Below, piece after piece: positions 32,103-39,406 of a DNA stretch of 64,000 nt. The notes under the pieces are model-generated. The model saw nothing but the letters and a program-made list of their open reading frames with translations, had not been told where the DNA came from and did no database searches. A program made the position numbers and the translations under genes. Numbering within the stretch: the first letter of the stretch is position 1; each line of letters opens with the position of its first letter. Origin of the DNA: an uncultured Selenomonadaceae bacterium (lineage in GTDB: Bacteria; Bacillota; Negativicutes; Selenomonadales; Selenomonadaceae); NCBI GenBank assembly GCA_902778455.1, contig CACYXR010000001.1:186001-250000 (forward strand), given 5' to 3'.

Positions 32103-33314
32103 CTAAATCAGCATATTCACCGTGAACGCGGCTTTCGCGGCGGGATCGTTTTCTTTGTCGGAGGTGTCGCCGAGCTCGCCCTTGCGTTGCTCGGCCTGAG
32201 CGATCATGTCCTTGACCTTCTGCACTTCGGCCTCGTCGCACGCGTTGTTCCTGCAGCCTGCTTCACACTGTTCGAGATCGACCTGGAGCAGACGCATGAC
32301 TGTTTCGAGGTCGCCCTGTGTCTGTGCAGCGGCGATTTGGCGGGCGCGTTTCTCTCCGTTGAATGTGACAGTGCTTTTAGACGAGGTGACGCTCATTTCG
32401 CCATTCTCGTCGATTTCCACTGTCATGCCCTGGAAGCCGAGCTCGTCTTTGCGGCTCTCCAACATTTCGTCGGCGACGCGCAGGTTGTCGAGCAGCTTCG
32501 CCCGCTTTTCCTCGTCGCCGAGGCACGCCTTCAGATGCTTCGACGAAATTGAGGTCATGCCTTGGCGGACGACTGTGAACTGGTCTTGCAGATACTTCAT
32601 CAGGTCGTTCGTATTGGAAAATTCCTGCACCTTGACCGCGTCTTTTTGCCCAGCAAGGTACGCTTTCGCCAGCGCTGGATTTCCCTGGTTCGGCAGGCTG
32701 ACGATTTTCTCTGCGTTGGCCCGCAAGATCCTCGCCGCTTCCTCTTGCTGTTGCTTCAACGTTTCCGTTAAGCTCGTCGGTTTTTCCGCGACTCCGATTT
32801 TCCCTTTTTTGACTCTTTTTTTGCGGGCTTCCTCTCTTTCCTTCATCTCGTCGAGCAGCGACTGCCACCACGCTTTTTTCGACGAACGATTGACGCGCCC
32901 CGACCTGTCGCCGCCTTCGCTGGTGCCCATGCTCCAAGAGGAAAGGCCGCCGTCTTCATGAATGATCCACCCGTGCGCTTGGACCTTGCTCCCGTCTGCG
33001 CGCGTCCTCGGCAGGCTTGCGGTTGTCTCTTGCACGTCGTAGAGCAGCGCCTCGTACTCCTCACGCTTCGCCGGATCCTTTTCCATTTCGCGCAAAATCT
33101 TCGGCGAAATGGCGACATTGCCCATGCCGCTGCCCGAGAACGGTCGAGTGCCGACGGTGAATTTCAGCTTCGGGAATTTCTCCGCAAGGTCGGCAAGAAC
33201 GCCGCTTGTGCCCTTGCCCTTCGTCTTTTCCTTGTCCACGCTTTCCGCCGCCGACTTCTGCGCGAAAGCCAGCGCCGCTTCTGTTACATAACTGTTTCCT
33301 ACTCTAACCGGCAT
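32103..33314 (-). CDS. DUF6033-like protein with two modules, 403 residues
   Basis: The start at 33314 is fixed by AAGGAGGAG seven bases upstream; a longer frame to 33518 only reads into a repeat. The product starts MPVRVGNSYVTEAALAFAQK. Module one (about 40-130) has NVAISPKILREMEKDPAKREEYEALL and an IHEDGGLSSWSMG strand; a charged coiled linker (about 140-210) leads to module two with TSISSKHLKACLGDEEKRAKLLDNL and IDENGEMSVTSS. A Cys-containing segment (EQCEAGCRNNACDE) is near the end. No export signal or enzyme motif is seen. It heads a two-gene operon with the 222-residue paralogue. Confidence 0.72.
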   Translation of the reverse strand: MPVRVGNSYVTEAALAFAQKSAAESVDKEKTKGKGTSGVLADLAEKFPKLKFTVGTRPFSGSGMGNVAISPKILREMEKDPAKREEYEALLYDVQETTASLPRTRADGSKVQAHGWIIHEDGGLSSWSMGTSEGGDRSGRVNRSSKKAWWQSLLDEMKEREEARKKRVKKGKIGVAEKPTSLTETLKQQQEEAARILRANAEKIVSLPNQGNPALAKAYLAGQKDAVKVQEFSNTNDLMKYLQDQFTVVRQGMTSISSKHLKACLGDEEKRAKLLDNLRVADEMLESRKDELGFQGMTVEIDENGEMSVTSSKSTVTFNGEKRARQIAAAQTQGDLETVMRLLQVDLEQCEAGCRNNACDEAEVQKVKDMIAQAEQRKGELGDTSDKENDPAAKAAFTVNMLI

Positions 33315-33452
33315 TTCAATCTCCTCCTTGAAAAATACCTTTTCCTTAATCGACCTTCGACTGTCCCTGTCGTGCCTCCTTCCTTTGCTTTCTTCTGCTT
33401 TCATGATATGATAAGTCCATGCAGATTGCAACGGACAATCGAATCTGTATCT

Positions 33453-33567
33453 AGCCCTCCCCTTTGGGGAGGGGGGACCGCCGCAGGCGGTGGGTGAGGT
33501 CTTTGGCAACATTGACAAGACCTCATCCGTCAGCCTTCGGCTGCCACCTTCCCCAGAGGGGAAGGCT
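33453..33567. repeat. Long palindromic repeat, copy 1
   Basis: The 115-bp unit runs AGCCCTCCCCTTTGGGG... to ...CCTTCCCCAGAGGGGAAGGCT, with inner blocks GGGTGAGG and CCTCATCCGTC and several short hairpins. The right end abuts the ribosome-binding site of the redoxin gene. I recall similar units from other gut Firmicutes, so this is a genome-wide family rather than a local duplication. Confidence 0.85.
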
Positions 33568-33586
33568 TATAAGGAGCTTTTATATA

Positions 33587-34180
33587 TTGAACATTCAACA
33601 AAAGAAACTGTGGTTCCTGCCGTTCCTCGCGCTTTTGCTGCTCGCCGCCGATGCATTGCTTCTCGGACGAAACGGGGCGATCCATGTAGACGGCGCGGGC
33701 GGGCCGTTTCCCGCTTTTCGGACGGAATCGCTGGACGGGCGCGTCGTGACGGACGAAATCTTCGCCGGCAAGACGACGGCGGTCTGCGTCTGGACCGTGC
33801 GAGACGTCGAAAACAGCCGCGCCGCGTTGAACCATCTTGCCGCGATTGCCGAAGAACTGCCTGAAAACGCGCAATTCATCGGGCTTGTCGGCGATTTGAA
33901 GGCCGAAGACAGTGCGGATAAACGCACAACGGCAACAGCGATTGCGGCAGGTGGCTCCGCGATTTTCCCGCAGCTTTTGATCAACGACGATTTCATGCCC
34001 TTCCTGACGCGGCTTCGCAGCGCGCCGACCATCGTCTTTATCGACAGCGCGGGGCGGCTCGTCGGCCAGCCTGTGGTCGGCGACGAGCCGGAATTGGTGA
34101 GAAAGGAATTTTTCCGGTTGATGGAAAAGGATTCCCCGCGCAATCATGCGCTGAAAAAAATACAGCAGGCGATTTTCTGA
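33587..34180 (+). CDS. Membrane-anchored redoxin-like protein without the CxxC motif
   Basis: The start is the TTG at 33587 with AAGGAG ten bases upstream, immediately after repeat copy 1. The 197-residue product begins MNIQQKKLWFLPFLALLLLAADA, an N-terminal membrane anchor, and then a thioredoxin-like domain (FPAFRTESLDGRVVTDEIFAGKTTAVCVW). Where TlpA-type proteins have WCxxC, this one reads VWTVRDVENS, so both catalytic cysteines are missing. The rest of the fold (SAPTIVFIDSAGRLVG) is kept. It may bind a partner rather than act as a reductase. Repeat copies 1 and 2 sit exactly on either side of the gene. Confidence 0.75.
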   Translation: MNIQQKKLWFLPFLALLLLAADALLLGRNGAIHVDGAGGPFPAFRTESLDGRVVTDEIFAGKTTAVCVWTVRDVENSRAALNHLAAIAEELPENAQFIGLVGDLKAEDSADKRTTATAIAAGGSAIFPQLLINDDFMPFLTRLRSAPTIVFIDSAGRLVGQPVVGDEPELVRKEFFRLMEKDSPRNHALKKIQQAIF

Positions 34181-34181
34181 A

Positions 34182-34338
34182 GCGCCTTCCCCTTTGGTGA
34201 CGCAACATGCCAGTGGCATGTTGCGGGGACCGCGATCGCGGTGGGTGAGGTTTTGTAACGCCACGATTATGTTAAACGTTACGCTTCCAAACCTCATCCG
34301 TCGCCCTTCGGGCGCCACCTTCCCCAAAGGGGAAGGCT
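34182..34338. repeat. Long palindromic repeat, copy 2, with an inserted hairpin
   Basis: Same orientation as copy 1, but 157 bp because an extra palindrome (GCAACATGCC-AGT-GGCATGTTGC) interrupts the left arm. It fills the gap between the redoxin stop and the sensor-kinase stop and may end both convergent transcripts. Confidence 0.85.
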
Positions 34339-35785
34339 ATTTTTCCTTCTCGTACAACATCACTGTCAGCAAAAATCTTTTGCGACCGTTTTCTTCCGAA
34401 ACTTGTATATCTATTTCGCCCTTGTACTTTTGGGCGCAGCGTCGAATATTCATTAGCCCCATGCCGTGCATCGCTTGATCCAGCTTGCTCGTGACAGGTA
34501 ATTCACCCGCCTCGTCCCAATGCAGTTCTCCCGCATAATCGTTTGCCGCCTCGATGAAAAACAGGCGGCCTTTTTCATAGGAGCGGATCGAGATTTCCCG
34601 CGCCGCCGCCTCGACAGAATTTGTCAGCGCGTTGCTGACAATCACGCTGACGTCGTAAATGTCGAACCTTCCGTCCTGCGGCCAATGGAAATCGGCGGTA
34701 AAGTCGGCGCCTTTTTTCTCCGCCTCGCGGCGCGCCTGATGGACGATAACGTCGGTAATCGGGTTGCCCGTATCATCGGCGAAATCGAGCCGCGCGACGG
34801 CGTCCGTCATTTGCCCGAGATACGCTTCCATTTGCCCGTCGCCCTGCGGCGCAATCCTCTGCGCGTAGGCGGCAAGGCTTGCGATATGGTTGCGGAGGTC
34901 GTGACGAAGCCCTTTGAGGTCGGCATATATGTTTTGCAATTCCGTGACTTCTCGATGCACACCCGCGACGCTCTGCTCGAGCAGCAGCCGCTTTTGCTCT
35001 TCGTCCTTCGCCTGCACCAGTCCGCGGAACAGCGCCACGGACGAAACGATCATGCCGAGCAGCAAGAGGCTCGTCAGCGGCAGAAGAAGCAGCGTGCTCG
35101 GCGCGCGATCGTAAATCAGCATCAACGAAGAATTGTCCGCCGACAGCGCCAGCATCCGCACCGTCAAGTCCAATACCAACGCGGCGGCGCATGGAAACAG
35201 CAGGAACAGGCTGTCGTGAAAACGGAGTGCGTAGTCTTTCGGCGGGAAAAAGTGCACGATCCCGCGCAGATACAACGCGAGCAAACCAAGCTGCACAGCG
35301 CGGCAGCCGACGATAATCAAGAACACCGCCGCGTCGTTGGTCATTTGCATCAGGGAAAGCACCGTTTCCGCCGAAACGCCCATCTCGACAGCCTTGTTCA
35401 CCGCCCAGGCCCAGGCCGGTCCCCAGGCGCCGAAAGCCGCGTGCGCCAGCGGGCTGACCGCGAACCGCAAAATGTCCCAACCGGAAACGAAGCTCGCGGC
35501 GACGAACACTTGCCGAAACTTGTCCTTTGCAAAAAAAGCGCCGGAGAGGAAAAACAAAAGCGCGAAATGCGGCGCCACCGCGAAAAACCGCTCATAGGGC
35601 TTCCATTCCGTCGTCAGCGCGGAAAAGGAAAACTGCATGAGCGCGTACAGCGCCGCCCAACGGAAAAGCGCCCCGCGGCGGCTCTCAAAATCCGCCCGCA
35701 GAAAATGCGCCGCGTACCAAAACGCCAATACTCCCGCCAAAAGCTGTACGAGAAAATCCAGCGCGTTCATCGTCATATCGGACAT
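34337..35785 (-). CDS. AgrC-like GHKL sensor histidine kinase
   Basis: GGAGGGG precedes the ATG at 35785. The 482-residue protein has seven or so membrane helices to about residue 260, a coiled linker, the phosphoacceptor helix LKGLRHDLRNHIASLAAYA and a GHKL ATPase (IVSNALTNSVEAA, HGMGLMNIRRCAQKY). These features are those of the HPK10 group, which usually senses peptides and signals to a LytTR regulator. A LytTR regulator is encoded on the same strand 2.7 kb upstream, but it ends in a terminator and two other genes lie between. A MITE-like repeat lies 18 bases before this gene. Confidence 0.9.
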   Translation of the reverse strand: MSDMTMNALDFLVQLLAGVLAFWYAAHFLRADFESRRGALFRWAALYALMQFSFSALTTEWKPYERFFAVAPHFALLFFLSGAFFAKDKFRQVFVAASFVSGWDILRFAVSPLAHAAFGAWGPAWAWAVNKAVEMGVSAETVLSLMQMTNDAAVFLIIVGCRAVQLGLLALYLRGIVHFFPPKDYALRFHDSLFLLFPCAAALVLDLTVRMLALSADNSSLMLIYDRAPSTLLLLPLTSLLLLGMIVSSVALFRGLVQAKDEEQKRLLLEQSVAGVHREVTELQNIYADLKGLRHDLRNHIASLAAYAQRIAPQGDGQMEAYLGQMTDAVARLDFADDTGNPITDVIVHQARREAEKKGADFTADFHWPQDGRFDIYDVSVIVSNALTNSVEAAAREISIRSYEKGRLFFIEAANDYAGELHWDEAGELPVTSKLDQAMHGMGLMNIRRCAQKYKGEIDIQVSEENGRKRFLLTVMLYEKEK

Positions 35786-35803
35786 CAGGAATCCCCTCCG
35801 CCG

Positions 35804-35967
35804 AAGGAATCACTGAATAAGTCACTTCATGGTCTTGCCGAGGGATTTTTTCGTCAGGCCAGGAAGATGGCGCGAAGTCGTAGCATCGCTACGTCGAACG
35901 CCATCTGACGCAGCATGGCGGAAAAAGAACCGGCAAGAACGGAAGGGATTTGTTCAGTGGTTCCTTA
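35804..35967. repeat. MITE-like element with terminal inverted repeats
   Basis: The left end AAGGAATCACTGAATAA and the right end TTGTTCAGTGGTTCCTT are inverted repeats. Inside is the palindrome CGTAGCATCGCTACG. The 164-bp element codes for nothing. It occupies most of the 332-bp gap 35786-36117 before the sensor gene; the remainder (35968-36053) is GC-rich with no recognised site, followed by the terminator of the next operon. Confidence 0.8.
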
Positions 35968-36053
35968 ATGATATGGCAAAAACCGCGAAGCGGCGCGAAC
36001 AGCGCTTTTTCCGGCGCGAAACGCGGAACCTCCTGCTGCAGGATTTTTGCTGC

Positions 36054-36102
36054 AAAAAAGGTGCTGCCGCACGTCATCGAAACGTGCAGCAGCACCTTTT
36101 TT
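36054..36102 (-). terminator. Terminator of the PfkB/CofE-like operon
   Basis: A 13-base-pair stem AAAAAAGGTGCTG / CAGCACCTTTTTT with an inner GCACGT/ACGTGC stem lies 16 bases after the stop of the CofE-like gene. Confidence 0.85.
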
Positions 36103-36117
36103 AACTTATCTTCGCAA

Positions 36118-37299
36118 TTATTCCGTAGCGTAGTTCGTAAAGTAATTCTGGATCAGGATCACCGGCGTTCCGCGGTCGCCGCTGCCGCTGGTCAGGTCGC
36201 AGAGGCTGCCCAGAAGGTCCGTGAGCTGTCTCGGCGTCGTGCCCTGCGAGGTCATATCCCCCACGAGGTTCGAATCCTTGGCTTTGATTTTCTCTTTCAT
36301 TGCCTCCGCCAGCTCCTGACCGCTCAAATCTTTCAGGTCGTTGTCCGCGAAATACTTCATCTTCAATTCGTTCGGCGTGCCTTTGAGCCCCTCCGTGTAC
36401 GCGGGCGAGACTACCGGGTCCGCCAGCTCCCAGATCCCTCCGACGGGATCCTTGAAGCCGCCGTCGCCGTAAATCATGACCTCCGGCTTTTTCCCCGTAG
36501 CCTTCATCAGTTCCTGCTGCAGCCGATCCACGAAGCTCTGGCAGTCCCTCGGGAACAGCTTCACCTTTTCCTCGGTGGCCTTGTTCGCGCCCAAAAGACC
36601 GTACTTTTCATTGTAGCCGCTGCCGTCCACCGAGGCGGTCATGATGTCGTCCAGGCTGTAGACGCGCTCCGCGCCGCCCGCCTGCAAAATGCGCTTCGTG
36701 CGTTTCCTCGTATGGATATCGCAGTTGATTACGTTTTTCGTGTATTTCAGGATATAGCAGGGATCGTTGGAAAATACAAGCTCGATATTCTCCCCGAGGC
36801 TCTTGTAATACTCGATATAATCCACCCCGGTGAACGGATGGATGGTCTCGAAGCCGAACTTCTCGCGGAATTCCTTCTCGTCAAAGCTGTCCGAATACGG
36901 GTTGACCTTTTTCGCGTCCACCTCGTCCACGCTGATCAGATGGTTCCCCACCTCATCCGACGGATAAGAGAGCTGCACATAAAGCTTCTTGCAGGACATA
37001 CTGAGCGCCCGCAACATAATCGCGAAACGGTTTCGGGAGAGGATCGGGAAAACGATTCCCATGTCCTCCCCGCCAAGCTTCTGCCTGACATCTTTGGCAA
37101 TCTGCCGGACTGTCGCGTAATTCCCCTGCGTACGGGCCACCACAGCCTCCGTGACGCCGACCACGTCCTTGTCCTGGATAACAAAGCCTTCCTCTTTCGC
37201 CGCTTTGAGCAGGCCGTCCCGAATCAGGGAGACGAGATCGTCTCCTTCTTTGAAGATAGGCATGATAATTCCTCTGGAGGTTACTCCTGTGTACCGCAT
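36118..37299 (-). CDS. CofE-like (F420-0:glutamate ligase family) protein
   Basis: The ATG at 37299 has GGAAGGAAA before it and gives the full family start (MRYTGVTSRGII...FKEGDDLVSLIRDGLLKAA); an internal ATG at 37263 also has a site. The 393-residue protein has the conserved DKDVVGVTEAVVARTQGNYATV and FPILSRNRFA. It belongs to the F420 glutamyl ligase superfamily, but Negativicutes are not known to make F420, so the real substrate is probably another acid and amine. It follows the PfkB kinase by 93 bases and is probably co-transcribed. Confidence 0.75.
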   Translation of the reverse strand: MRYTGVTSRGIIMPIFKEGDDLVSLIRDGLLKAAKEEGFVIQDKDVVGVTEAVVARTQGNYATVRQIAKDVRQKLGGEDMGIVFPILSRNRFAIMLRALSMSCKKLYVQLSYPSDEVGNHLISVDEVDAKKVNPYSDSFDEKEFREKFGFETIHPFTGVDYIEYYKSLGENIELVFSNDPCYILKYTKNVINCDIHTRKRTKRILQAGGAERVYSLDDIMTASVDGSGYNEKYGLLGANKATEEKVKLFPRDCQSFVDRLQQELMKATGKKPEVMIYGDGGFKDPVGGIWELADPVVSPAYTEGLKGTPNELKMKYFADNDLKDLSGQELAEAMKEKIKAKDSNLVGDMTSQGTTPRQLTDLLGSLCDLTSGSGDRGTPVILIQNYFTNYATE

Positions 37300-37392
37300 T
37301 TTCCTTCCCTTGCTTTCTTATAGAAATTTTACATAGATTTTTCGGTTCCTTGCGGCAGATCGCTCCGCGATTCCCACGCATGCAACCGCCAA

Positions 37393-38331
37393 TCACTTTG
37401 TTTCCATGAACTGGCAACAGAAAAAATCTTTGTTCACCGGGCAACTGTTTTCTTCCCGAGCAATAGTCGCCGACGCCAGCCGCGCGCCGTACCCCGACGC
37501 CTCCGCCAGCGTTGCGCCGCGGACAAGCCCCATCACGGTCCCGGAAAAGAACGCGTCTCCAGCCCCGGTGGTATCGACAACCTTTGTCGGGCAAGGCGGA
37601 CAGATTCCGGCACTTTCTGCGCCCTTCTCATAATAAACCGCGCCCTGTTCGCCCATAGTGACAATCACAGACCGCAATCCTTCTTTTTCCGCCGCGTCGG
37701 GAAGCCAATCGCGCACTTCCGCGGCCGTAAGGCCTAATAATTCCTTGCCGAAATATTTCGAAGCCTCGATCTCATTGCAGATAAAGCATTTTGTCTGCCG
37801 AATCAGATCCTTTCGCGCCAGGACTACGCTCAAATTGCCGACGATGGCATAAACGTCTTTTCCATATTGCTTTGCCAGATTGACGGTCATCTCAGCAACC
37901 TGTTCGTTGAGGTCGATTTCCAGCGCTATGGCTTCCGCCTGCCGTACAATCTCTTCCCCGCGCGCCTTCAGATGGGCTTCCAGATAAGAAAAATCAGGAA
38001 TCTTGGAGATGGAGCCGGCCAGATCCCCTTTCTCGTCGAGAATCGCCAACCATATACCGATTCCATGATCCGGCGCTACAACCGCATAGCTGAGGTCCGC
38101 GCCGATTTCCTTCAGATGGCTTTCCACCTCCAGGCCGATGGCCGAATCCTCCAGCATCCCGACATAGGAGACGGGCGTCCCCACATTCGCGAAGTTCTCG
38201 ACAACATTCCGGCCGACGCCGCCGTGGACGAATTTCACATCTCCCAAATTCCGCCCCTGAGGGTCGTAGCTGTTCCTCGAAAACCCCTTGATATCCACAA
38301 ACGTAGTGCCGATTACAACTGTAGGCTTCAT
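37393..38331 (-). CDS. PfkB-family carbohydrate or nucleoside kinase
   Basis: The ATG at 38331 follows GGCGGTGAAAAA; a 27-codon upstream extension has no site. The 312-residue protein begins MKPTVVIGTTFVDIKGF, has the GGVGRNVVENFA substrate signature near residue 38 and the C-terminal VDTTGAGDAFFSGTVMGL with the catalytic Asp. The family phosphorylates sugars or nucleosides (ribokinase fold); NKDFFCC at the end adds no clue. It heads the operon with the CofE-like gene under a good promoter. Confidence 0.88.
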   Translation of the reverse strand: MKPTVVIGTTFVDIKGFSRNSYDPQGRNLGDVKFVHGGVGRNVVENFANVGTPVSYVGMLEDSAIGLEVESHLKEIGADLSYAVVAPDHGIGIWLAILDEKGDLAGSISKIPDFSYLEAHLKARGEEIVRQAEAIALEIDLNEQVAEMTVNLAKQYGKDVYAIVGNLSVVLARKDLIRQTKCFICNEIEASKYFGKELLGLTAAEVRDWLPDAAEKEGLRSVIVTMGEQGAVYYEKGAESAGICPPCPTKVVDTTGAGDAFFSGTVMGLVRGATLAEASGYGARLASATIAREENSCPVNKDFFCCQFMETK

Positions 38332-38390
38332 TTTTTCACCGCCGTATTCGCTGGAACCGCAGCGTGATATGATACGTTCTCCCGTGGCAT

Positions 38391-38419
38391 AGTATAACAA
38401 ACGGCACGGCAACCGTCAA
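38391..38419 (-). promoter_or_regulatory. Sigma-70 promoter of the PfkB operon
   Basis: On the minus strand TTGACG (38419-38414) and TATACT (38396-38391) are 17 bases apart. Confidence 0.82.
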
Positions 38420-38443
38420 TCTTCCTATTTATATTTATACAGC

Positions 38444-38483
38444 AAAAAGAAGCGTCCGGCGCGATTACCGGACGCTTCTTTTT
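38444..38483. terminator. Terminator after the LytTR regulator
   Basis: AAAAAGAAGCGTCCGG and its complement form a perfect 16-base-pair stem one base after the LytTR stop; T-runs exist on both strands. Confidence 0.9.
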
Positions 38484-38484
38484 G

Positions 38485-39234
38485 TCATACATGCACGACG
38501 CCGCCGTCTTTCGCGTAGCGCAAATAATTTTTCACGAAATCCGCGTATTTCTTTTCCGCCAGCATCAGATGCTCGCCGTTTTCCAGACGGATCGTGCGCG
38601 GACCGTAGTCGGCGATTCTCGCCAGGTTGACCAGATAACAGCGATGGCAGCGGTAAAAGCCTTCTCCCAGCGCGGCCTCCATCGTTTCCATCGAGCGGCG
38701 GATTTCATGAGCGCCTTCCACGGTGTGGATAGCGACTTTTTTGTTCCTGCTCTCCAGATAGAGAATATCGCGCAGCGCGACCTTTCGCATCAGGCCGTCC
38801 AGCTTCAGCAGGATATGGCGGCCCTCCCGCCGCCGGACGGCCTCGGCCTCCGTCCACGCGGCGGCAAGCACCTCCGCGAATTTCTTGTTGTCCACCGGCT
38901 TGACCAGGTATTGAAACGCGTGAACGTCGAAGGCTTCCTCCATATAATCTCGGTAACCGGTCACGAAAACGATCACGGCGGACGCGCCGCCCTGTTCCCT
39001 CGCCCGAAGCTCCCGCGCGGCCTCCAGCCCGTCCGCGCCCTGTATGTCGAGAAAATAGATTGCGAAATCCCTCTCCGACGCCAAAAGCGCATCCCCGGAA
39101 TCGAAGGACGCGATCTGTGATTCCGGCTTTTCTTTCGCAATCATGCGCGCAAGCTCGTCGCGCAAATCTTCATTCGGCTCGCAAATCGCCACGGAGATTC
39201 CCGCCTGCGTGTCCGAACTTCTTCGCTCCTCCAT
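38485..39234 (-). CDS. LytTR-family response regulator
   Basis: GGAGGGGG precedes the ATG. The 249-residue protein has a receiver with phospho-Asp63 (IYFLDIQGADG) and the conserved Lys in YLVKPVDNKKF, then a LytTR DNA-binding domain (about 145-245: DILYLESRNKKVAIHT, FYRCHRCYLVNLARI). Such regulators pair with GHKL sensors like the one ending at 34337. The usual neighbouring sensor is displaced here by the PfkB/CofE operon, and the two genes have separate transcripts. Confidence 0.92.
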   Translation of the reverse strand: MEERRSSDTQAGISVAICEPNEDLRDELARMIAKEKPESQIASFDSGDALLASERDFAIYFLDIQGADGLEAARELRAREQGGASAVIVFVTGYRDYMEEAFDVHAFQYLVKPVDNKKFAEVLAAAWTEAEAVRRREGRHILLKLDGLMRKVALRDILYLESRNKKVAIHTVEGAHEIRRSMETMEAALGEGFYRCHRCYLVNLARIADYGPRTIRLENGEHLMLAEKKYADFVKNYLRYAKDGGVVHV

Positions 39235-39350
39235 GAAAGTCCCCCTCCGGCTTCTATTGCTTTTACTATATCATAAAATCGGAGAAAATTTCGCCGCAAG
39301 GCGCGAACGGCGGATTTTTCGGCGTGAAATGCAGACGGGAACGGGAAAGA

Positions 39351-39393
39351 AAAAACTCCCTTCAACGTCCGAACGGCGTCGAAAGGAGTTTTT
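39351..39393 (-). terminator. Terminator of the DUF3298-like gene
   Basis: AAAAACTCC and GGAGTTTTT pair across an imperfect inner stem, 14 bases after the stop of the gene at 39407. Confidence 0.65.
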
Positions 39394-39406
39394 GTATGCG
39401 CGAAAA

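Noticed and set aside
32103..33518. Start of the two-module DUF6033-like gene at 33518
   Set aside because: The extra 68 codons run through repeat copy 1, while AAGGAGGAG directly before 33314 marks the real start.
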